From Vibrio palustris (lineage in GTDB: Bacteria; Pseudomonadota; Gammaproteobacteria; Enterobacterales; Vibrionaceae), in the NCBI RefSeq assembly GCF_024346995.1, contig NZ_AP024887.1, positions 1,674,001 to 1,738,000 of the forward strand: a DNA stretch of 64,000 nt, read 5' to 3'. Numbering within the stretch: position 1 is the stretch's first letter; every line of letters starts with the position of its first letter. Of the stretch, positions 8,219 through 17,404 are shown piece by piece. The translations under genes and the position numbers were made by a program. The notes under the pieces are model-generated. The model saw only the letters and a program-made list of their open reading frames with translations. It did no database searches and was not told the origin of the DNA.

Positions 8219-9083
8219 TTTGCATCATCCTCATAACACCTGGCGCTGCAATTAATATTACAATTGGTACCATAATAAACACAATCAAAGGAATCGACAT
8301 TTTAGCCGATAACTGACCGATTTTCTCTTCAACATGCAATAACTGAACTTCTCGAATATCAGCTGATAATGTAGTTAATACACTGTAAATGGATGAGCCA
8401 TATTGCAAGCTTTGGTTCAACGTCATCACAAAGCTACGAACTTCATCCGTCGGCACACGGTTATATAGCTCTTGCAATGCCTGCTCTAGTCCGACAATGC
8501 GTGCTCGCTTATCCACCTTACGCAGTAAATGGCTTAGATCTTTATCAAACGCCCCAAACTCTGCTGCAAGGTAGCTAATAGCCGCTTCAATTGTCATACC
8601 GGTTTGTACACACACCGCCATTAAATCAAGCATATATGGAAGCTTTTGTGATATGGACCGCTGAAGTGATTTTGCACGCGATGCTAAGTACGCGTCAGGA
8701 CCAATTAATACTGCCACCAAATATAACGCTTCAAGAATAATAAAAGTATTTTTATCAATCCCTAACCAAATATGCAGAGCAAAAATAACCCCCGCGCCGA
8801 CACAAAGCACAGTATATTTAATCGCGACAAAGTACTTGGCATACGTCGCTTCATAAAAACCAGCTGCAACAAATTTACCTTCTATATCTTCTTTATCAGA
8901 AGAAAAAACGCCATTTAAAAAACTTGCCGCTTTAGATACATCAAAACGACTGTTTTTTTGCATGTTGAGATTAAATTGAGCTAACTTCTTTTGTCGACTT
9001 AAATGTGAGAAGGAATAAATTAAAGCAATAACACCTAAAATAATCAGTACTAATGAGATAATAACGAAAACATTCATATTCAT
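8205..9083 (-). CDS. tadC: TadC inner-membrane platform protein
   Basis: One of two GspF-like platform proteins of the Flp pilus. It has an N-terminal transmembrane helix, a cytoplasmic type II secretion F domain (LDLMAVCVQTGMTIEAAI around residue 150, FVMTLNQSLQYGSSI around 220), and further membrane helices at about 95-130 and 265-285. The start is uncertain. A GTG at 9089 abuts the tadB stop, an ATG lies at 9083, and an ATG at 9077 has GGGA at the best spacing. I give the middle one. The family assignment does not depend on this. Confidence 0.9.
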   Translation of the reverse strand: MNMNVFVIISLVLIILGVIALIYSFSHLSRQKKLAQFNLNMQKNSRFDVSKAASFLNGVFSSDKEDIEGKFVAAGFYEATYAKYFVAIKYTVLCVGAGVIFALHIWLGIDKNTFIILEALYLVAVLIGPDAYLASRAKSLQRSISQKLPYMLDLMAVCVQTGMTIEAAISYLAAEFGAFDKDLSHLLRKVDKRARIVGLEQALQELYNRVPTDEVRSFVMTLNQSLQYGSSIYSVLTTLSADIREVQLLHVEEKIGQLSAKMSIPLIVFIMVPIVILIAAPGVMRMMQNASF

Positions 9084-9089
9084 TCCCAC

Positions 9090-10019
9090 TTACTTAACAC
9101 TTTTCATAAGCATCCACACGATTCCGATACCAATCGCTTCACTTATAATCACGTAATATAAAATGTTACGGCCACTATCATTTGTCATAACAAACTCATA
9201 GTTCTCGGGACTTAAAAACTGCAATACGAATAAAAATATAAAAGGTATCGCTGCAACGATTTTCGCCGACGTTCGTGCTTCTGAGGTAAGCGCAAACTTT
9301 TTCTTTTCAATAGAACGTGCATTGAACATAGTTCGGTTTAAACGATGCATAACATCCTTTAACTGCCCACCGCGCTGCATATTGGCTCGCAACGTAATAA
9401 CAAAAAAGTAAAATGATGGGTAGGGATAACGACGACAGGATTTACGAAACACTTCATCCGGCATTTCACCTAACTGTAAGCGCCGCCCCATAATATTAAA
9501 CTCTTTACCAATGTCGCCATCTAACTTATCGCCCACATACAAAATGGCATGCATAACACTTTCACCAGATGAAACCGCACTGGTCATCATATTCAGAGCA
9601 TCTGGAAATTGGGATTCAAATAGTTTACGTTCACGATTTTGCATCCAACGATAAAACATAACAGCACCGAGAAACATAAATATCGGTGTTACTAATAACG
9701 GTGAGGCACGGAGAAAAGTTCGATTGAAAAAGATCGCCGCCACAAATAACACGAGCATCACTATCACAATCTTTATCTCTGCTTGTTTCCCCATCTGCTT
9801 TTTAAAGTTTTCCCATCGCAACGCAATATCTTCTAAAAAACTCCGGTCGAGTAACGAAGAAAGATTGATCGCTTGCTCAGAGGTCGACATCGTACCGACA
9901 TACTCAGTATTATTAAATTCTTGCAAATAACTTATACGCTTCTTTTTTGATGAGCGATTAGAAAACGCGATATAAATCAGAGCAATAATACCTAATACTA
10001 TAATGAGTAAGTAGATCAT
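9090..10019 (-). CDS. tadB: TadB inner-membrane platform protein
   Basis: The partner of TadC, with the same GspF-type F domain (FPDALNMMTSAVSSGESVMHAI at about 150-171; FFVITLRANMQRGGQL further on) and hydrophobic segments near residues 3-16, 80-125 and 255-305. Its 309 residues match TadB. The start overlaps the tadA stop by 4 bp (ATGA) and the stop abuts tadC, so tadABC look translationally coupled. It is expected to form the membrane base on which the TadA ATPase acts. Confidence 0.92.
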   Translation of the reverse strand: MIYLLIIVLGIIALIYIAFSNRSSKKKRISYLQEFNNTEYVGTMSTSEQAINLSSLLDRSFLEDIALRWENFKKQMGKQAEIKIVIVMLVLFVAAIFFNRTFLRASPLLVTPIFMFLGAVMFYRWMQNRERKLFESQFPDALNMMTSAVSSGESVMHAILYVGDKLDGDIGKEFNIMGRRLQLGEMPDEVFRKSCRRYPYPSFYFFVITLRANMQRGGQLKDVMHRLNRTMFNARSIEKKKFALTSEARTSAKIVAAIPFIFLFVLQFLSPENYEFVMTNDSGRNILYYVIISEAIGIGIVWMLMKSVK

Positions 10020-11302
10020 TGTGAGGCTTCTCCAGCACGAAAAGCGGACATCAGCTTATCTTCTAATCCAAAGAATTTGGCTTTTTCTACCAAGACAGAA
10101 CGCTGCATTAATCCCGCTGTAACAAAATTACCACGAATTTTATTATCTTCAGCTTGTTGATAGTTTGGTTGAAAACGGAAAATTTCTTCCATAACAACAT
10201 TATTACCTTCCAAACCAATCACCTCAGTGATACTCATTACTTTACGGCTACCATCATGTAAACGTGAAATTTGAATAACGAGATCAACCGCACTAACAAT
10301 CGTTCGACGAATCGCTTCCAATGGTAGATTGTTGTTTGCCATCATGACCATAGATTCCACGCGCGCCATAGCATCACGTGGAGTATTGGCGTGTAAGGTC
10401 GACATAGAGCCATCATGGCCGGTATTCATCGCTTGGAGCATTTCAAAGGCTTCCGGACCTCGACACTCACCGACGATAATACGATCCGGACGCATCCGCA
10501 GTGAGTTAATCACCAAATCACGCTGATTAATTAAACCAGTGTTTTCAATACCCGCGGTACGTGTTTCTAAACGCACCACATGAGGTTGTTGCATCTTCAA
10601 TTCGGCCGCATCTTCTATGGTAATGATGCGCTCTTTCTCCGATATAAATTGCGATAACGCATTGAGCATGGTGGTTTTACCAGAGCCAGTACCACCAGAG
10701 ATGAGAATATTCAAACGGCAGCGAGAAGCCACCATCAATAACTGCGCCATTTCTGGACTCATGGCGCCAAATTCGCACAGTTTGCCCAAATCAATGCTTT
10801 GTTTTTTAAATTTACGGATCGAAATAGACGTACCGTCGATGGCAATAGGCGGGATGACGATATTCACCCGACTGCCATCTTCTAAGCGCGCATCACAGGT
10901 CGGCGATGCTTCATCGACGCGCCGTCCTACTCGTCCGGCGATACGTTTCGCTATGGCAAGCAGCTGAGCTTCATCAATAAAACTGATTGGCGCGGTTTCC
11001 ATTAAACCATTACGCTCGATATACACCGAATCGGGACCATTGACCATAATATCGGTAATCGATTCATCATCCATTAAGCGTTGTAGTGGCCCTAACCCAA
11101 TCAATTCATCCGTTAAACTTGAGACAAACTCCTTGCGCACCACTGATGATACCGACGCATTCTCGTTATCAATCAACATATCAATCGCATTTTCAATCTG
11201 ACTAGCAAGCTGGCTGCGAGTAATATTCGCAATTGCAGCCGGATCTAACGCATCAAAAATTTGCTTACGGAGTCGAATGTAGAGCTGTTTGGTCCCAAGC
11301 AT
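10016..11302 (-). CDS. tadA: TadA/CpaF secretion ATPase
   Basis: The hexameric type II/IV secretion ATPase that powers Flp pilus assembly and probably retraction. The Walker A motif GGTGSGKTT is at residues 203-211. The Asp box (ITIEDAAEL), the Walker B region ([19 protein letters not shown]) and the His box ([14 protein letters not shown]) follow in the usual order. The N-terminal domain ([20 protein letters not shown]) is the CpaF type. The 428 residues match the family. It starts 3 nt after the tadZ stop codon. Confidence 0.95.
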   Translation of the reverse strand: MLGTKQLYIRLRKQIFDALDPAAIANITRSQLASQIENAIDMLIDNENASVSSVVRKEFVSSLTDELIGLGPLQRLMDDESITDIMVNGPDSVYIERNGLMETAPISFIDEAQLLAIAKRIAGRVGRRVDEASPTCDARLEDGSRVNIVIPPIAIDGTSISIRKFKKQSIDLGKLCEFGAMSPEMAQLLMVASRCRLNILISGGTGSGKTTMLNALSQFISEKERIITIEDAAELKMQQPHVVRLETRTAGIENTGLINQRDLVINSLRMRPDRIIVGECRGPEAFEMLQAMNTGHDGSMSTLHANTPRDAMARVESMVMMANNNLPLEAIRRTIVSAVDLVIQISRLHDGSRKVMSITEVIGLEGNNVVMEEIFRFQPNYQQAEDNKIRGNFVTAGLMQRSVLVEKAKFFGLEDKLMSAFRAGEASQ

Positions 11303-11305
11303 GCA

Positions 11306-12538
11306 TTACGCCTTTTTAAATAAGGTTTTAAATAGGGATGTCGACGATTTAGACTCTTCCCCTACGACTAAAGATGCTAATGATTTAATCGCAGCCGATG
11401 ATTTATGACGATTATTCGCTAAACGCTTACCACCGAGAATGACGTTACCAAAATTACTAATGAAAGGAATGACAACATCCACTTTATGCTTAAGAAATTG
11501 TTCCATCTCGGCTTGTGAGACGGTGGCATATTTCTCCGGTAAAATATAGTTAGCGACAATTAATAATCTTGGTCTTTCTGATGGCGGCAAATTTTCAACT
11601 GATAGCTTAATACGACCAGCGTCACGTAGGGAAGAAACCGTTGGTGACACAACCAAGATGACACAGTCACTTTTTAGCCAAGGTTGATTTTTTTCAAACA
11701 CCACACCAGAAGATGCCGACATATCTTCAATAATAAAGTTACATTCCGACGCCATGATATCGACCACAAATCGATGATATTCCGTGGTTTCGCTTTGAGT
11801 TAAATTCGGCGCAGTTAGTGCTAATAGTGACAGTAAATCACTTTGCTTATGGAGTAGACTTTTAGCACTGGCTAAATCTAACGTATCCGTGAAGCTACCA
11901 CTTTGCACTTCACGTTTTTCAAACTGCTTAATACCCAGCATAATATCGATATTGCCACTGTTATAATTGTGATCAACGATGATACAAGAGGCATGCTTTT
12001 GTTCTGACAATAAATACGATAACTCGGCAGTAATTGCCGTTGCTCCTACGCCACCTTTTGTGCCAATGACTGACACCTGCTTAGCGCGACGATTTTGACC
12101 AGGACCACGATTACGCTGGCGGTTATCATGAACACTGCGCACAAAATCGATCAGCTCTTGCTTGGTAATTGGCCAAAACAGGTAATAAAAGCCCAATTCT
12201 TTCAGGTTACGAATCGTCGATATCGCATCTTCACTCCCAATCACCACCACTGACGCATGGCTTGGCAACAAGTGGCTAATACGCTTAGCGTCCTCGGCGA
12301 CATTCTGACTGTCATTTAGCTCGATAATGACAATCTCTACTGTCTGTAAACGAACATATTCAGAAATATCGTCATCGGTATTTGGCGCGACAACCGGTTC
12401 GCTAATCCCTTCAAAACGGTAAGATTCAATCACCAATTGGCGGCACTGTTGAGTTTGGTAAAACAAAGCGGAGGTAATACTCTCCGATTCTTTCTCTGTC
12501 GGTTTACCCGTTTTCAGAATATCAACAAGATCGAGCAT
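11306..12538 (-). CDS. tadZ: TadZ/CpaE-like localisation ATPase
   Basis: A MinD/ParA-superfamily protein that places the pilus machine, usually at a pole. An atypical receiver-like domain fills about residues 30-140 (VVVIGSEDAI, then FWPITKQELIDFV). The P-loop follows at GTKGGVGATAIT (about 159-170). The canonical Lys of the deviant Walker motif is replaced by Ala (GGVGAT instead of GGVGKT), which is usual for the CpaE/TadZ branch and suggests altered nucleotide handling. It sits between the rcpB-like gene and tadA. Confidence 0.9.
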   Translation of the reverse strand: MLDLVDILKTGKPTEKESESITSALFYQTQQCRQLVIESYRFEGISEPVVAPNTDDDISEYVRLQTVEIVIIELNDSQNVAEDAKRISHLLPSHASVVVIGSEDAISTIRNLKELGFYYLFWPITKQELIDFVRSVHDNRQRNRGPGQNRRAKQVSVIGTKGGVGATAITAELSYLLSEQKHASCIIVDHNYNSGNIDIMLGIKQFEKREVQSGSFTDTLDLASAKSLLHKQSDLLSLLALTAPNLTQSETTEYHRFVVDIMASECNFIIEDMSASSGVVFEKNQPWLKSDCVILVVSPTVSSLRDAGRIKLSVENLPPSERPRLLIVANYILPEKYATVSQAEMEQFLKHKVDVVIPFISNFGNVILGGKRLANNRHKSSAAIKSLASLVVGEESKSSTSLFKTLFKKA

Positions 12539-12542
12539 AAGG

Positions 12543-13043
12543 CTATTTTCCAGACTCAGTAATAGAAGCAGATCGTTCGGGATGTGTCATCGACATCCAA
12601 CGGTTTTTTTCTACATTACACCCAAAGTCGCCATCGAACTGGCTTAATGAGTTATAATTGACATAACGGCAGTCATTAATTTTTACTTTGTACTCTGATA
12701 AATTAATAGAAAAAGACTGCTTTTTGTTGCTAGCCGTGATCGTTAACATCGTGTGATCCACGCCCATAGCAAGTAATTGGCGTTTTGCCGCTTGCATAAC
12801 TTGTTTAGCCGCATGGCCTTGATAGTGCATCTGAATGTTTTGCGATAACACTTGCTGTTTATGGTTATCAATAAACGCCGCGACGGTTTTTATCGCGTTG
12901 CGAGTACTGTTTACTTGCAAAGCTAAAGCTGTGTCTACTGGATACAAATTGACCTGTGTGCCAGTACGATCATGCACATGGCTACAACCCACTAAAAGTA
13001 GCGTGGTTAATATAGAAAGAGAGCGAATCACTTTGATACTCAT
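12543..13043 (-). CDS. CpaD/RcpB-like outer-membrane lipoprotein
   Basis: A 166-residue lipoprotein with signal MSIKVIRSLSILTTLLLVGC (lipidated Cys at residue 20). The C-terminal block DFGCNVEKNRWMSMTHPE resembles the CpaD signature (a conserved Cys followed by a His/Asp-Pro turn). It occupies the position of rcpB/cpaD in tad loci, right after the secretin. The ATG at 13043 forms a 4-bp ATGA overlap with rcpA and has GGAGGG upstream. The longer frame to 13070 is unnecessary. The relationship to RcpB or CpaD is inferred from position and this short motif. Confidence 0.75.
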   Translation of the reverse strand: MSIKVIRSLSILTTLLLVGCSHVHDRTGTQVNLYPVDTALALQVNSTRNAIKTVAAFIDNHKQQVLSQNIQMHYQGHAAKQVMQAAKRQLLAMGVDHTMLTITASNKKQSFSINLSEYKVKINDCRYVNYNSLSQFDGDFGCNVEKNRWMSMTHPERSASITESGK

Positions 13044-14440
13044 TGGATAAACCCTCCATTTGATAACCACTCACGCGCAGTATAAGTACTATCGGTTTTA
13101 TCATCCAAAGCAAAGAAGCGTTGCAAGTTGGTAGTACGCTCAAACGCAGGTAATGTCACTTGGTTGGTTTCAATCGGCTTCACCAAACTGACTGTCGCGA
13201 CAATCACAAGTTCGGTTTTTTTACGCTCGGTCTGAGTATAACGAAATAACGCACCTAAAATTGGAATATCACCAATATAAGGAATTTTGGATAGTGACTC
13301 GGTTTCTTCATTACTTAATAAACCGCCAAGGATAAAGCTTTGCCCATCGCCAAGCTCAACTGTGGTCTTCGCTTTACGGGTTTTCAGCGCAGGAACATCA
13401 TAAGTATTATTTTTAAACTGAGAATCTAATGAGCTTACTTCAGGATTAATAGCGAGCTTAATTTTATTATCACGCAACACATTTGCGGCTAAATTTAAAC
13501 GAATGCCATATTCTTTATAAGAAACGCTGCTACCATTATTGCTGGTTGTCACTACAGGTAACTCCCCCCCCACCAGGAAGCTCGCATTACCGCCCGAGAT
13601 AACAGAAATATTTGGCTCTGCTAAAACTTGTCCAACAGTATTATCCGCAACGGCGTTAATAACTGAGACAATATCACTGGCGCTAAAATGAGTAATACTA
13701 TTAACAAAAATACCATTGCTCTGGCCCGCTGAGTTGATTTGAATGCCTAAGTTCTCAGCAAATGACTGGGACACTTCAGCAACGGTAAGTTTTACATTAA
13801 CCTGCTTTGTCACTGCCACTTCAAGATTATTAACAATACCTTGATACTGCTTACCTAAGTCTAAGCTTTGTTCATCACTATCCGAGTTTGAACCTGTAGA
13901 TGATGAATTTGAACCTGTACCAGATCCAGAACTACCATTCGAATCGGAAGGAACCTTAACCGTTTTTTCAGTCGATGTTTTTTCCATCAACTCGCCAATA
14001 AGCGATTCGATACCTTGCTTTTGCTCTTCACTGGCAACCACACCGCTCAGCACAATTTGTTTGCCCAAATTGTAGATAGAAATATCGAGATGTGGATAAC
14101 GCATGGCAACTTGCTGTTTAATTGCTAATAAACTTTCATTGACAACCACTGTGTTATTAATGAGTGCATTACCATCACCATCAAACACAATCAGTGAGGT
14201 GTTGCCGACCTTTTTACCAAAGACCACCACTTTACGTTTACCAATCACTTGGTAATCCGCTATAGCTGGGTTGGCAATAAAGACGGAACTTATTGCATCT
14301 TTCGCAACAAGAGAATTAGCTTCACCATTACTGATATTCATCACACCAGCAGCAAAAACTGAGGAGCTCATACCCAGGAATATTGTGAGTGCTAATATCC
14401 TCGTCATCCCATTTCCTATAAAAGAGCGCACAGGTTTCAT
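13040..14440 (-). CDS. rcpA: RcpA/CpaC secretin of the Flp pilus
   Basis: The outer-membrane secretin channel. After a signal peptide (ending SSVFA, about residues 12-30) comes the pilus-formation N domain (EANSLVAKDAISSVFIANPAIADYQ region), then a BON-like segment. A Ser/Gly/Asn-rich linker at about 165-192 looks low-complexity. The secretin core follows (VLAEPNISVISGGNASFLVGGELPV; then LGDGQSFILGGLL). The codons for the Val-Gly-Gly-Glu of the core are written with a G8 run at 13564-13571 (minus strand), discussed in the findings. AGGA lies 8 nt before the start. Its 466 residues match CpaC. Confidence 0.93.
   Translation of the reverse strand: MKPVRSFIGNGMTRILALTIFLGMSSSVFAAGVMNISNGEANSLVAKDAISSVFIANPAIADYQVIGKRKVVVFGKKVGNTSLIVFDGDGNALINNTVVVNESLLAIKQQVAMRYPHLDISIYNLGKQIVLSGVVASEEQKQGIESLIGELMEKTSTEKTVKVPSDSNGSSGSGTGSNSSSTGSNSDSDEQSLDLGKQYQGIVNNLEVAVTKQVNVKLTVAEVSQSFAENLGIQINSAGQSNGIFVNSITHFSASDIVSVINAVADNTVGQVLAEPNISVISGGNASFLVGGELPVVTTSNNGSSVSYKEYGIRLNLAANVLRDNKIKLAINPEVSSLDSQFKNNTYDVPALKTRKAKTTVELGDGQSFILGGLLSNEETESLSKIPYIGDIPILGALFRYTQTERKKTELVIVATVSLVKPIETNQVTLPAFERTTNLQRFFALDDKTDSTYTAREWLSNGGFIQ
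13564..13571 (-). repeat. G8 homopolymer inside rcpA
   Basis: Eight consecutive G on the minus strand, encoding Gly-Gly and part of the flanking codons at about residue 290 of the secretin. The frame is intact in this sequence. Confidence 0.9.
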
Positions 14441-14450
14441 TCATTCTATC

Positions 14451-15239
14451 CTATTTAACGGTCGCGCTGCCTGCGCGAAACTCAGTGATTGCGTGGTATG
14501 AATCTAGTACATCGCCAGCATCAGCAGAAAGCTCTTTCGCTGTAGCATTTTTTACTGATTGATGCACTTCTAATTGAGCGATGCGCTTAGCAATGGTTAA
14601 TGTCGCCACTTGCTTTGGGTTTAGCTCAAGCACAAGCGAGGTTTTTTCGCCATCGACCTTACCATCTTTATTTTTAACCATATGCTTGGTTAATTTCAGA
14701 ACTCGTACGTTGCGTAGTACGGGGGTTAAAGAAACACCTCGGAAGCTATTGACCGTCTCACCATTAGCGAGGTTTTGTCGAGTTGATGCCAATGCTAGAA
14801 TGTCGACTTTAGAGTCACTATGAATGACACCACCGACAATCGAATCTGAATTGATATCCACTGGAAAAGCAATCATGCCAGCATCAACGATATAATCAAC
14901 GTACTCGGGGTCGCTCTCATAAATCATGGAACTGCGATACACTAATTGATTTTTTTGAATAGTTTTACGTGCAATCGGATTCTGGGAGAAATCAATAGAA
15001 AGGTTACTATCTAGACCGTATTGATTGGCTTTGGCTTCTGGCCACTGCTCAATATACACATCTGAACGTGTTACGGCTTGCTTGGGTGAAAGATCCGTTT
15101 TAGCGAGATATACAGTAAAACGCTTTTCTTGCTTAGCGACGGCAGGCTTAGTTTCTTTATGCTGCTGTTGATGAGTAATACCATAGACACCAATCGCGAT
15201 GGCTAATACGGCAAATAAACTGACTAATTTTATATTCAT
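14451..15239 (-). CDS. rcpC: RcpC/CpaB-like pilus assembly protein
   Basis: A periplasmic CpaB-family protein with an N-terminal signal anchor (MNIKLVSLFAVLAIAIGVYG) followed by an SAF domain at about residues 40-105 (KTDLSPKQAVTRSDVYIEQW, then IARKTIQKNQLVYRSSM). The RcpC/CpaB body follows (GMIAFPVDINSDSIVGGVIHSDSKVDIL). SAF domains are thought to bind peptidoglycan or glycans and help stabilise the secretin. The ATG at 15239 is chosen; the longer frame would need a TTG. It is 10 bp from rcpA and 28 bp from tadV. Confidence 0.9.
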   Translation of the reverse strand: MNIKLVSLFAVLAIAIGVYGITHQQQHKETKPAVAKQEKRFTVYLAKTDLSPKQAVTRSDVYIEQWPEAKANQYGLDSNLSIDFSQNPIARKTIQKNQLVYRSSMIYESDPEYVDYIVDAGMIAFPVDINSDSIVGGVIHSDSKVDILALASTRQNLANGETVNSFRGVSLTPVLRNVRVLKLTKHMVKNKDGKVDGEKTSLVLELNPKQVATLTIAKRIAQLEVHQSVKNATAKELSADAGDVLDSYHAITEFRAGSATVK

Positions 15240-15267
15240 AGATAACCACAATATCGTTAATAAACAA

Positions 15268-15687
15268 TTAACTGGGTAGCAGGGTTAACACAATACCGAA
15301 GCCAAAGCTAACAACAATAGGTACCCCATAAGGAACGCCTTTAGTATAGGGTGCGCCATTAGAAGATAAACGTCCCCATAAGCAAAGCGCTATCGCTAAC
15401 ACACCTCCTAACAACAGCGTGCTAACAAGGCAAAGTAAGAACCATTGCTCATCCACCCCTAATGTTAAGACCGTTATTAACTTTATGTCACCAGCACCGC
15501 AAAAGCCACAATGCCACAACACAATACCAATAAATAAAACAAGTAAAGTTATCTTATAAGGTAAGTGACTAATGTGCGCATAGCGAACCATTAAGATACT
15601 TAGTAATATAAGTAATACATCAATATTTCTTATTTCTCTATACCGAATATCTGTATACAGAACTTTGATAAGAATAAGGGGCAGCAT
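15268..15687 (-). CDS. tadV: TadV/CpaA prepilin peptidase
   Basis: An aspartic membrane protease that cleaves the Flp prepilin and the TadE/F pseudopilins. The two catalytic Asp residues are visible: YTDIRYREIRN near the N-terminus and GAGDIKLI in the second half, the latter being the GxGD-type motif. Four or more hydrophobic helices fill the 139 residues, a usual TadV length. The ATG at 15687 is favoured: a G9 run lies 7 nt upstream and could pair with the anti-Shine-Dalgarno CCUCC, allowing one G-U pair. ATGs at 15717 and 15753 would read through the G9 run and overlap or abut flp. Confidence 0.87.
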   Translation of the reverse strand: MLPLILIKVLYTDIRYREIRNIDVLLILLSILMVRYAHISHLPYKITLLVLFIGIVLWHCGFCGAGDIKLITVLTLGVDEQWFLLCLVSTLLLGGVLAIALCLWGRLSSNGAPYTKGVPYGVPIVVSFGFGIVLTLLPS

Positions 15688-15694
15688 ATAAAAG

Positions 15695-15703
15695 CCCCCC
15701 CCC
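15695..15703 (-). repeat. G9 homopolymer at the tadV translation start
   Basis: Nine consecutive G on the minus strand, ending 7 nt before the preferred tadV ATG. It doubles as the only ribosome-binding candidate for that start. It is the longest G/C homopolymer I noticed in the window. Confidence 0.9.
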
Positions 15704-15727
15704 AAGATAGGTAACATTAATACGTTA

Positions 15728-15949
15728 CTACTTAATTTTTGAAGCGCTATCAATATTGTCTGAAATAGTCTTCATTGCACCGTCCAATGCTGTAGATAAC
15801 TTGCCATTGAACATAGCAAAAATTATTGCAGAGATTGCTACACCAATAATTGCGTATTCAATTGCCGTCACACCGCGTTTATCAGCAGAAAAAGAGTGAA
15901 CGTAAGAAGCAGTCGTTGCGTAAGCTTTTGCACATAATTTATTAAACAT
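15728..15949 (-). CDS. flp: Flp-type major prepilin
   Basis: A type IVb pilin subunit of 73 residues. The class signature is clear: a 26-residue charged leader, then RGVTAIEYAIIGVAISAI, with cleavage expected just after the Gly and before VTAIEY. Glu and Tyr occupy the conserved positions of the mature pilin. The remainder is a short soluble tail ending KIK. AAGGA lies 8 nt before the ATG. It is the first gene of the tad operon. Only one flp copy is present here. Confidence 0.95.
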   Translation of the reverse strand: MFNKLCAKAYATTASYVHSFSADKRGVTAIEYAIIGVAISAIIFAMFNGKLSTALDGAMKTISDNIDSASKIK

Positions 15950-15990
15950 GGTGTAATCCTTAAAATAAAATGATTTCGTAAAATAGAGTA

Positions 15991-16033
15991 ATTATAAAAC
16001 TTGCCTTAAAATCGGCGAGTAACGAAAATCGGC
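15991..16033 (-). promoter_or_regulatory. Candidate tad promoter with paired direct repeats
   Basis: On the minus strand a perfect TATAAT occurs at 15991-15996, about 42 nt before the flp ATG, without a good -35 hexamer. Two copies of GCCGATTTT lie at 16008-16016 and 16025-16033, with a 17-bp period, where an activator would sit. No regulator was identified. Confidence 0.35.
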
Positions 16034-16483
16034 AATCAGCTAACATAACTGGTTATCATTGGCTAACCTTACAGAGTATAGCTACTCATTCGCGGCGACA
16101 ACCAATTCCATCAGTCTGTGTTAATAAATCGTCAACTAACTGTGATGTTTCATGCAGGTTATAGTACCTGATTTGTTTTCGATGCAAAGCTAAATTATAC
16201 GCGTTTTACGCTCTGTCACTCATCAGTCTCAACATTGAAACACTAATGCAAAATTTCATCAATATGGAACAGATATCTTATAATAGACCAAAATAATCGC
16301 AGTTTCACTCATGTTGTTTAATACATTACAATTTTAATCAGTACACAAATACAACAATACACTTATTAATTAAGCACTTGATACAACTAGACTCATAAGC
16401 CTAGTTGCGTACAACGTCATTATTACAGGCTAACCCCATAGACTTGGAATGCACAAAATGTCTATTCGTTGTCAATCTTTAGA
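16034..16483. other. Non-coding gap upstream of tad
   Basis: About 450 bp without a convincing gene. CAACTAG and CTAGTTG at about 16384-16408 form an inverted repeat on the far side of the ycgN stop; it lacks a T run, so it is at best a weak ycgN terminator. The rest is AT-rich and probably carries regulatory DNA for the tad operon, but I see no specific site. Confidence 0.4.
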
Positions 16484-16924
16484 TTACTCTCGCCCTGGGT
16501 GATTAATAATGTGGTCTTCCCAATCAATCACATTAATTTCATAAACAAACTGGTCGCGTACGCTTTGCCCTGCAGTATGCATGCGTGTTTTTGAGCCCGT
16601 GATCAGTGGGTGCCATTCTGGCAGCGGTTTTTTTTCCGCCAATAAACGATAAGCGCAGGTATCAGGTAACCAATTAAATTCATTAATTTTATCACGGGTC
16701 AGTTTTAGACAAGCTTCACCAGAATCAAAGCGGTTTTCGTAATCTTTGCAGCTACAGGTATCATTATCTAATAGACTACAGCCCACATTGGTGTAATACA
16801 CTTCGTCGGTATCATCATCCATCAGTTTATGTAGGCAACATTTTCCACAACCATCACATAAAGACTCCCATTCCTGTTCGGACATTTGTTCTAGGGATTT
16901 AGCTTGCCAAAAAGGTGTTGTCAT
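16484..16924 (-). CDS. ycgN: YcgN-like Cys-cluster protein
   Basis: A UPF0260/YkgJ-type protein of unknown role. The Cys motif [22 protein letters not shown] near the N-terminus and a second set ([18 protein letters not shown], then C) are the presumed metal ligands. [22 protein letters not shown] is closely similar to E. coli YcgN. The ATG at 16924 begins [20 protein letters not shown], as in the family; an ATG at 16942 is possible. It is a single gene transcribed towards the tad promoter region. Confidence 0.88.
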   Translation of the reverse strand: MTTPFWQAKSLEQMSEQEWESLCDGCGKCCLHKLMDDDTDEVYYTNVGCSLLDNDTCSCKDYENRFDSGEACLKLTRDKINEFNWLPDTCAYRLLAEKKPLPEWHPLITGSKTRMHTAGQSVRDQFVYEINVIDWEDHIINHPGRE

Positions 16925-17116
16925 TGTGAATCTCGCACTCATACTGTGGGTAAATGGGCGCCCTTTATACCTAGCTTACTCATAAAGTGCAACCACTGCT
17001 CACTCGCTTATAAACAATAACAAGTGTCGTTCATTCGGCATCCAAGACTAGGCGTGCTGAAGTGTTTCTGCTAGGATGCCGCTCCTTAAATTTATTACGC
17101 AAGAATAGGTATCGTC

Positions 17117-17365
17117 ATGGAATGTCGTTTAGGCTGCGGCGCATGTTGTATTGCCCCGAGCATTTCCTCTCCCATTCCGGGCATGCCAAATGGCAAGCCT
17201 GCGGGAGTGCGCTGCATACAGCTCAATCAAGATAACTTATGCCAGTTATTTGGTAAGCCAGAACGCCCTGCAGTGTGTAGTCAGTTTCAAGCAGATATTG
17301 AGATATGCGGACAAACCAGCACGCAGGCCATCGCGATTATTACCGAATTAGAGATAGTCACTTAG
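17117..17365 (+). CDS. YkgJ-family small Cys-cluster protein
   Basis: An 82-residue protein with the zinc/iron-chelating CxxxxCGACC pattern at the start (CRLGCGACC). Further Cys residues appear at CIQLNQDNLC, a CSQF motif and a late CG. This is the compact YkgJ-like layout, RPAVC following the metal site. Function is unknown. It is divergent from ycgN, another Cys-cluster protein, and converges on recR through a shared terminator. Confidence 0.85.
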   Translation: MECRLGCGACCIAPSISSPIPGMPNGKPAGVRCIQLNQDNLCQLFGKPERPAVCSQFQADIEICGQTSTQAIAIITELEIVT

Positions 17366-17404
17366 CGGTGTATGCGTCAGTGCCATAATATATGGTGGGA
17401 ATAA

